Positions 59,911 to 64,000 of a DNA stretch of 64,000 nucleotides are shown here, in pieces. Location of the stretch: NCBI GenBank assembly GCA_022402465.1, contig JAKRSH010000024.1, positions 124,001-188,000 on the forward strand. Reading direction: 5' to 3'. Numbering within the stretch: the first letter of the stretch is position 1; every line of letters begins with the position of its first letter. The stretch comes from Leptospiraceae bacterium (GTDB taxonomy: Bacteria > Spirochaetota > Leptospiria > Leptospirales > Leptospiraceae). Made by a program: the position numbers and the translations under genes. The notes under the pieces are model-generated. The model was not told the DNA's origin, did not search any database, and saw only the letters and a list, made by a program, of their open reading frames with translations.

Positions 59911-61197
59911 TCAATTTTTGGAAGAAAAAAATAAGGCACGTATAGAAAGTTTTCCTTGCGAGAAGTGAAGAGTTTCTAAGTTCCAATCTGTACGCCAGAT
60001 TTCTGAAGCTGCTGAGTAGGAATTTGCATCTGGGCAGAGTAAAAATCCATGGACTATTGTTTTAGCTGGTAGATCGAGACAGAGTTGGTTTATTTTTCGG
60101 GCAATTCTTTGGAAGAAGGAGGCTGAGGATTCAATATTTTTGTGTCGAATTCCATAGGGCGGATTCAAGGGAAGCAATAGATTCTTGGAAATTAATTTGG
60201 GAATCTTAGCACCAAAGAAATCCGCTGTGTTCCACTCCATGATTTGATCGAGTTTGGGGAGAGACTTGCATAGCATACTACCTAGGTTTTGGTCAAGTAT
60301 AGATTGAAGATTACTCACATTTAACAACGAATTCTCGACTATGTCAGAACGAAAATCAGAATTATGAATTTTTAGATTCAATGAATGATCAGCAATATTT
60401 TTATGAATTTGTTTGCAGGATTTATCGTGAAGAAATTTCCAAATTTTTCCATAATTCAATTGTTTAGAAAAATCGTCTTCTTTAGAAGTCAGCAATCCAG
60501 GAAGAATTTTATAGATCTGCATAAATAATTCAAAAGCAAAAGTACCTGTGCCAGAGAAAGGTATGAAAGCATCTAATTGAACAGTATTTTTGTCGAATGA
60601 AAACTTTTGCAGAATGAAGTTGATAAGAATTGATGCAAGGTCTTCGCTTAAAGGAGCTGAAAGTGGAAATGGGATTCGAAATCCTCTTTGGTAAAGAGGT
60701 TTTGATTTTACTGCAAAATACAAATCGGATTTATTTCTTAGTGTTGATACTAAAAATCTGGGGCCTCTTAGTTTGTTAGTTGGTTCTACTATTTCTATGC
60801 CACTAAGAGATTTGTGAATTAAACTTTTACATTCTTCCATAAAAGCTTCTTTGTCAAGATTGGGATTCTTTCTCACTTGTAGTTGAAGGGAAAAACTCTT
60901 TGTTTCTTTGATCCAATTGCGAAAAGTGTCAGGAAGTTCCTCTTCTATATTTTTTAATTCTAAACCATTTAACAGAATATAAAGATCTCTTAGAAAAAAA
61001 CTTCGAAAACAAATTCCCATGATGGATTGCAAGGAAGTATTTCGAATGAGGATTTTTTCAGGAAAGAGTATGAGCCTAGGAGAACTTGTATTCTTCTTTT
61101 CTGGAATCATGGGATCACTAAGTATGGATTCAATCTCAGTTAAGGCTTGCTTTCCTAATCCTGGTGGAAAGCTGACCAAGGCAGTAAGTGGTTTCAT
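59911..61197 (-). CDS. RNA methyltransferase, RlmL/TrmN-like N6-methylase fold
   Basis: 428 residues from the ATG at 61197 (the alternative at 61230 would overlap the divergent gene). The N-terminal part (MKPLTALVSFPPGLGKQALTE) resembles the ferredoxin-like/THUMP start of 23S rRNA guanine-N2 methyltransferases. The catalytic site is LNPPYGIRHKN (NPPY, motif IV), and an upstream FIPFSGTGTFAFELFM acts as the SAM loop. A target G in 23S rRNA or tRNA is likely; which one cannot be said. The RlmK part seen in E. coli RlmL is absent. Confidence 0.8.
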   Translation of the reverse strand: MKPLTALVSFPPGLGKQALTEIESILSDPMIPEKKNTSSPRLILFPEKILIRNTSLQSIMGICFRSFFLRDLYILLNGLELKNIEEELPDTFRNWIKETKSFSLQLQVRKNPNLDKEAFMEECKSLIHKSLSGIEIVEPTNKLRGPRFLVSTLRNKSDLYFAVKSKPLYQRGFRIPFPLSAPLSEDLASILINFILQKFSFDKNTVQLDAFIPFSGTGTFAFELFMQIYKILPGLLTSKEDDFSKQLNYGKIWKFLHDKSCKQIHKNIADHSLNLKIHNSDFRSDIVENSLLNVSNLQSILDQNLGSMLCKSLPKLDQIMEWNTADFFGAKIPKLISKNLLLPLNPPYGIRHKNIESSASFFQRIARKINQLCLDLPAKTIVHGFLLCPDANSYSAASEIWRTDWNLETLHFSQGKLSIRALFFSSKN

Positions 61198-61201
61198 TTG
61201 A

Positions 61202-62143
61202 ATGAATTTTAGTAAATCGATTTTTAGCATAAAAGCAGAGTTCTACCTCATATTGATGACCATCATCTGGGGTGGAACCTTTATTTTTATCAAGCTATCC
61301 GTTGAGAGCTTGCATCCTAGTTTCTTTCTCAGCATACGATTTGGTCTAGCCTTAGTCGGGTCCCTTCTTATTTGGAAGAGTAGCCTTAGAAAGATTCCTT
61401 TGGATTCTTTACGAATGGGACTTGGGGTCGGTGTCATTATGTTCTTAGGATATGCCTCTCAGACATTGGGACTAGAATATACATCTGCGACAAAATCAGG
61501 GTTTATTACTGGGGCTTATGTAATTCTTACTCCCATTCTTGAGGCCATTTGGAATCGAAAATTTCCAAGTAATAAATTAATTATTGCAGTGATATTAGTC
61601 ATGTTAGGTCTTTTTTTAATTAGCTTTGGATCAGGAAGCATATTTGATTTGAACTTTTCAGAGCCTATGAATATCGGAGACTTAATTACTTTAGTTGGTG
61701 CCTTGTTCTTCGCTCTTTATATCATTCTCATAGATAAGACAACGAAAATTTATAATGAAAGAGGACTGTATTTCGGGCAGTTATCTGCGGCATTTTTTCT
61801 TTCTTTAGTCTATTTTTGCATTCAATCCTTTTTGATGGGTATGTTTTTATTTCCAAAATCTTGGGAAGGAATAGCGATCTTTGGATTAGTTTACACTGGT
61901 ATCATTGCAACTATTATTCCTTTGCTAATTCAGACACGCTACCAAAAAGCTGTTACACCAACTAGGGCAGGAATTATCTTTAGCTTAGAGCCTGTTTTTG
62001 CAAGTTTATTTGCCTTTCTTGTGGCAGGAGAGTCCTTATCAGTAATTGGATGCTTGGGCTGCTTATTTGTGTTATTTGGAATTCTTATTTCAGAAATCCC
62101 ATTTCCTAAAATGAAAAATCAAACAAATAATTCGGTTACTTAG
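61202..62143 (+). CDS. EamA/DMT family transporter
   Basis: A 313-residue inner-membrane protein with ten hydrophobic segments in two EamA repeats. The first begins FYLILMTIIWGGTFIFIKLS and has SATKSGFITGAYVILTPILE; the second contains VTPTRAGIIFSLEPVFASLF, the typical EamA signature. It moves metabolites such as amino acids or nucleosides; substrate is unknown. The start is four bases from the divergent methyltransferase start at 61197. Confidence 0.9.
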   Translation: MNFSKSIFSIKAEFYLILMTIIWGGTFIFIKLSVESLHPSFFLSIRFGLALVGSLLIWKSSLRKIPLDSLRMGLGVGVIMFLGYASQTLGLEYTSATKSGFITGAYVILTPILEAIWNRKFPSNKLIIAVILVMLGLFLISFGSGSIFDLNFSEPMNIGDLITLVGALFFALYIILIDKTTKIYNERGLYFGQLSAAFFLSLVYFCIQSFLMGMFLFPKSWEGIAIFGLVYTGIIATIIPLLIQTRYQKAVTPTRAGIIFSLEPVFASLFAFLVAGESLSVIGCLGCLFVLFGILISEIPFPKMKNQTNNSVT

Positions 62144-62261
62144 TTTCTTTAAGATTGGGCAATCTGGCCTATGAATTCCATGGCAATTCTGTATATAAGA
62201 TTCAAAATAAATTCTGTGGGAAAGTTTTGTATTAAAAGCGGGAAGGATAAGATTTATCTTC

Positions 62262-62290
62262 TTGATATTTCTTTCAAAAGTCTTTATACT
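62262..62290 (+). promoter_or_regulatory. Sigma-70 promoter for the copper genes
   Basis: TTGATA at 62262-62267 and TATACT at 62285-62290 are separated by exactly 17 bases, each one base from consensus. An AAGGAG ribosome-binding site at 62333-62338 and the ATG at 62349 follow. A small palindrome GATAA-GAT-TTATC is just upstream of the -35 and might bind a regulator. Confidence 0.6.
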
Positions 62291-62348
62291 AAAGATTCTA
62301 AGGTTAATTCTGTAAAATACAATTTACCCATCAAGGAGAATTAGGAAT

Positions 62349-62561
62349 ATGAGTTTTGAATATAGAATAGATGGTATGACTTGTGGACACTGTGTTAAAA
62401 CAGTCGAAGAATCATTCTTGGAAATTGGAATCAAGGCAAAGGCTGACAGGGAAAGAAATCTTGTGATCTTGGACTCCGAATTATCAGATGAATCTTTGAG
62501 TAGAATAAAAGACAATTTACAAGAAGCGGGCTATTCTCTTGGAAACAAAATCAATTCATAA
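62349..62561 (+). CDS. copZ: Heavy-metal-associated domain protein (copper chaperone-like)
   Basis: A 70-residue ferredoxin-like HMA domain with the metal-binding motif [13 protein letters not shown] (C-x-x-C) and the expected beta-alpha-beta pattern through [19 protein letters not shown]. It should bind Cu(I) and deliver it to the ATPase encoded just downstream, whose TTG start overlaps this gene's end by 23 bases. Promoter and ribosome-binding site are strong. Other metals are possible but the ATPase favours copper. Confidence 0.88.
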   Translation: MSFEYRIDGMTCGHCVKTVEESFLEIGIKAKADRERNLVILDSELSDESLSRIKDNLQEAGYSLGNKINS

Positions 62562-64000
62562 AGAATTAAATACAGCCAATAAGGAAATTACTCTAGACTT
62601 ATTTGGTATGACTTGTGCAAACTGTGCGCTTAGAATAGAAAAAGGTTTGAACAAAGAAGATGGAATCGAGGAAGCAAGGGTTAATTTTGCAAGAGAAACA
62701 GCATATGTCAAGTATAGAGTTAACTTACAAAAGGATACAATCTTAGAGAAAGTAAAATCCTTGGGCTATTCAGCTTCAGAGCATTCAGCAGAAAATAAAT
62801 CTAAATCTGAAGATAAACACAAAGCAGAATTAAACAAATTGAAGCAGAGATTACTTCTCTCTGCTGCCTTATCTCTACCTTTGTTATATACTATGGTTTC
62901 GCATGTGAGTTTTCTTTCCTTTCTTCCGCTACCTCCCATTCTGATGCACCCTTGGTTCCAGTTTTTGCTTGCAAGTCCTATCCAGTTTTGGATAGGTTTT
63001 CCATTTATCTTGGGAGCTTACCGTGCACTACGTAATGGCTCATCCAATATGGATGTCTTAGTTGTTATGGGAACTTCTGCAGCGTATTTTTATAGTTTAG
63101 GATTTAGTATAATAGAAGGTTACAATCAGTCTGATATTTTCTTTCTGAATTCATTCGAACATTATGAACATCTATCTAAAGGCCATACTGTATTTCCTGC
63201 ACTGTATTATGAAACATCTGCTGTGCTTCTTACCATCATTTTAGTTGGTAAATGGATAGAAACTCTTGTTAGAGGAAAAAGTTCACAAGCTATAGAAGCT
63301 CTCTTTAATTTAAAGGCTCCAAGGGCATTGATCAAAAAGCAAGATTCATGGGTAGAAGTACCCTCCGAATTTATAAAGGTCAAAGATTTAATTATGGTAA
63401 AAGCTGGAGAAAAAATCCCAACTGACTCTTTAGTAATGGAAGGGAATAGTTCAGTGGATGAATCCATGCTAACAGGTGAAAGTCTTCCTGTTGATAAAAA
63501 GAAAGATTCCTTGGTTTTGGGTGGCACTATCAATGGTTCAGGAACCTTAATTCTCGAAGCCCAAAAAGTTGGGTCGGAAACTCTGCTTGCATCCATAATT
63601 CGAACTATTGAGGATGCTCAAGGTTCCAAGGCTCCTTTGCAAAAAATTGCTGATAAAATTTCAGGAATCTTTGTACCCATTGTTATTTCTATTTCAATTT
63701 TAGATTTTTTTATTTGGTTTCTATTTCTAGAACCGGGAAATATACCTGGAGCCTTGGAGAAAGCTATTGCCATTCTTGTAATAGCCTGTCCTTGTGCTTT
63801 GGGACTAGCAACACCAGTATCTTTGTTAGTTGGAACTGGGAAGGCAGCATCAAAAGGGATCTTATTTCGAAATGCCGAAAGTTTAGAGCTTGCTTCATCA
63901 ATACAGACAATTGCCTTTGATAAGACTGGGACACTTACTGAGGGTAGACCGTTCGTTGTGAACTATCTAACTAATACGGAAGGTGCTAAGATTCATAATT
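62539..64000 (+). CDS. copA: Copper-translocating P-type ATPase, N-terminal part (cut by window end)
   Basis: The frame opens to 62509 upstream; TTG 62539, inside the end of copZ, is the best start, as no ATG lies before the first metal site. Order: an HMA domain with GMTCANC, a linker, membrane helices, an actuator domain with [17 protein letters not shown] (TGES), the copper-transport IACPCALG (CPC) near 63790, and the phosphorylation motif [13 protein letters not shown] near 63919. The last part (ATP-binding domain and final helices) is beyond 64000. CPC points to Cu(I)/Ag(I) export. Confidence 0.93.
   Translation, partial: METKSIHKELNTANKEITLDLFGMTCANCALRIEKGLNKEDGIEEARVNFARETAYVKYRVNLQKDTILEKVKSLGYSASEHSAENKSKSEDKHKAELNKLKQRLLLSAALSLPLLYTMVSHVSFLSFLPLPPILMHPWFQFLLASPIQFWIGFPFILGAYRALRNGSSNMDVLVVMGTSAAYFYSLGFSIIEGYNQSDIFFLNSFEHYEHLSKGHTVFPALYYETSAVLLTIILVGKWIETLVRGKSSQAIEALFNLKAPRALIKKQDSWVEVPSEFIKVKDLIMVKAGEKIPTDSLVMEGNSSVDESMLTGESLPVDKKKDSLVLGGTINGSGTLILEAQKVGSETLLASIIRTIEDAQGSKAPLQKIADKISGIFVPIVISISILDFFIWFLFLEPGNIPGALEKAIAILVIACPCALGLATPVSLLVGTGKAASKGILFRNAESLELASSIQTIAFDKTGTLTEGRPFVVNYLTNTEGAKIHN

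Noticed and set aside
1-64000. Possible tRNA, rRNA or CRISPR loci.
   Set aside because: I saw no cloverleaf with a GGTTCGAATCC-type arm, no rRNA domain and no regularly spaced repeats. The CACCTCCTTA at 43256 and 59411 is only ten bases of rRNA-like sequence.

Overview
The window is an A+T-rich stretch of chromosome that looks like a spirochaete of the family Leptospiraceae, most likely a Leptospira and probably an environmental, saprophyte-like one. This rests on gene content, not on a marker gene. There are many lipoproteins with loose, spirochaete-type lipoboxes, an lpxK gene (lipid A outer membrane) and a FlgM-like regulator. A VKOR-DsbA fusion and an alkane hydroxylase are also present. 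I see no rRNA, tRNA, CRISPR array, insertion sequence or intact prophage. The main chance of horizontal input is a lone AIPR-family defence-like gene (32610-34394), a phage-type protein of unknown function (56894-57610) and a decayed gene fragment near 6.4 kb.

Layout. 1-4.3 kb (minus): start of a lipoprotein gene cut by the window edge, then a trehalose module (OtsA-OtsB fusion followed by a GH15 glucoamylase/trehalase-like enzyme). 4.4-6.1 kb (plus): TetR regulator and AlkB alkane monooxygenase behind one promoter with a direct-repeat operator candidate. 6.4-10.6 kb (plus): accessory block with a probable gene remnant, an ankyrin-repeat lipoprotein, a second lipoprotein, an AraC regulator and an AhpD-like protein, then about 550 bases of hairpin-rich non-coding DNA. 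11.2-14.4 kb (plus): hisB-hisH-hisA and the VKOR-DsbA fusion. 14.4-20.2 kb (minus): M23 peptidase and NeuB-type synthase, then an ABC1/UbiB kinase-like protein with feoA and feoB. 20.3-24.7 kb: a protein with a C-terminal domain like that of XPB-type helicases (plus), then glyS, a GNAT and a small protein (minus).

24.7-32.6 kb (plus): an envelope and secretion-flavoured run with a polytopic protein ending in a TonB-like domain, a PrsW-type intramembrane protease, and two consecutive pairs of small exported protein plus papain-like cysteine protease, the second protease carrying fibronectin type III repeats. 32.6-40.2 kb (minus): AIPR protein, clpS, class II photolyase, a PlsC-like acyltransferase, a large sulfatase-superfamily lipoprotein and a 57-residue ORF overlapping its start. 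40.3-47.1 kb (mostly plus): lipid genes (alpha/beta hydrolase, two MaoC-type hydratases, zinc ADH), a TIGR01777 epimerase, a lipoprotein cytochrome c, a STAS protein and a citrate-synthase homologue that lacks the usual catalytic residues. 47.1-59.4 kb: thioredoxin-TPR protein, hisE, lpxK, then a minus-strand run (Cys-rich lipoprotein, rsmI, flgM-like, a metal-site-less Fe-ADH homologue, a small protein, mnmC), then hydrolases, the phage-type protein, a DUF368 lipid-carrier transporter and ung. 59.5-64 kb: small protein, THUMP/N6-methylase-type RNA methyltransferase, EamA transporter, and a copper module (metallochaperone plus CopA) cut off by the window end.

Most striking points: the citrate-synthase paralogue with His, His and Asp replaced at the three catalytic positions; the Fe-ADH homologue with all four metal ligands and the glycine-rich nucleotide loop changed; the doubled small-protein/papain-protease arrangement; and an inverted repeat seen twice, which upstream of ung appears to bury the ribosome-binding site in a hairpin whose other arm resembles the 3' end of 16S rRNA.
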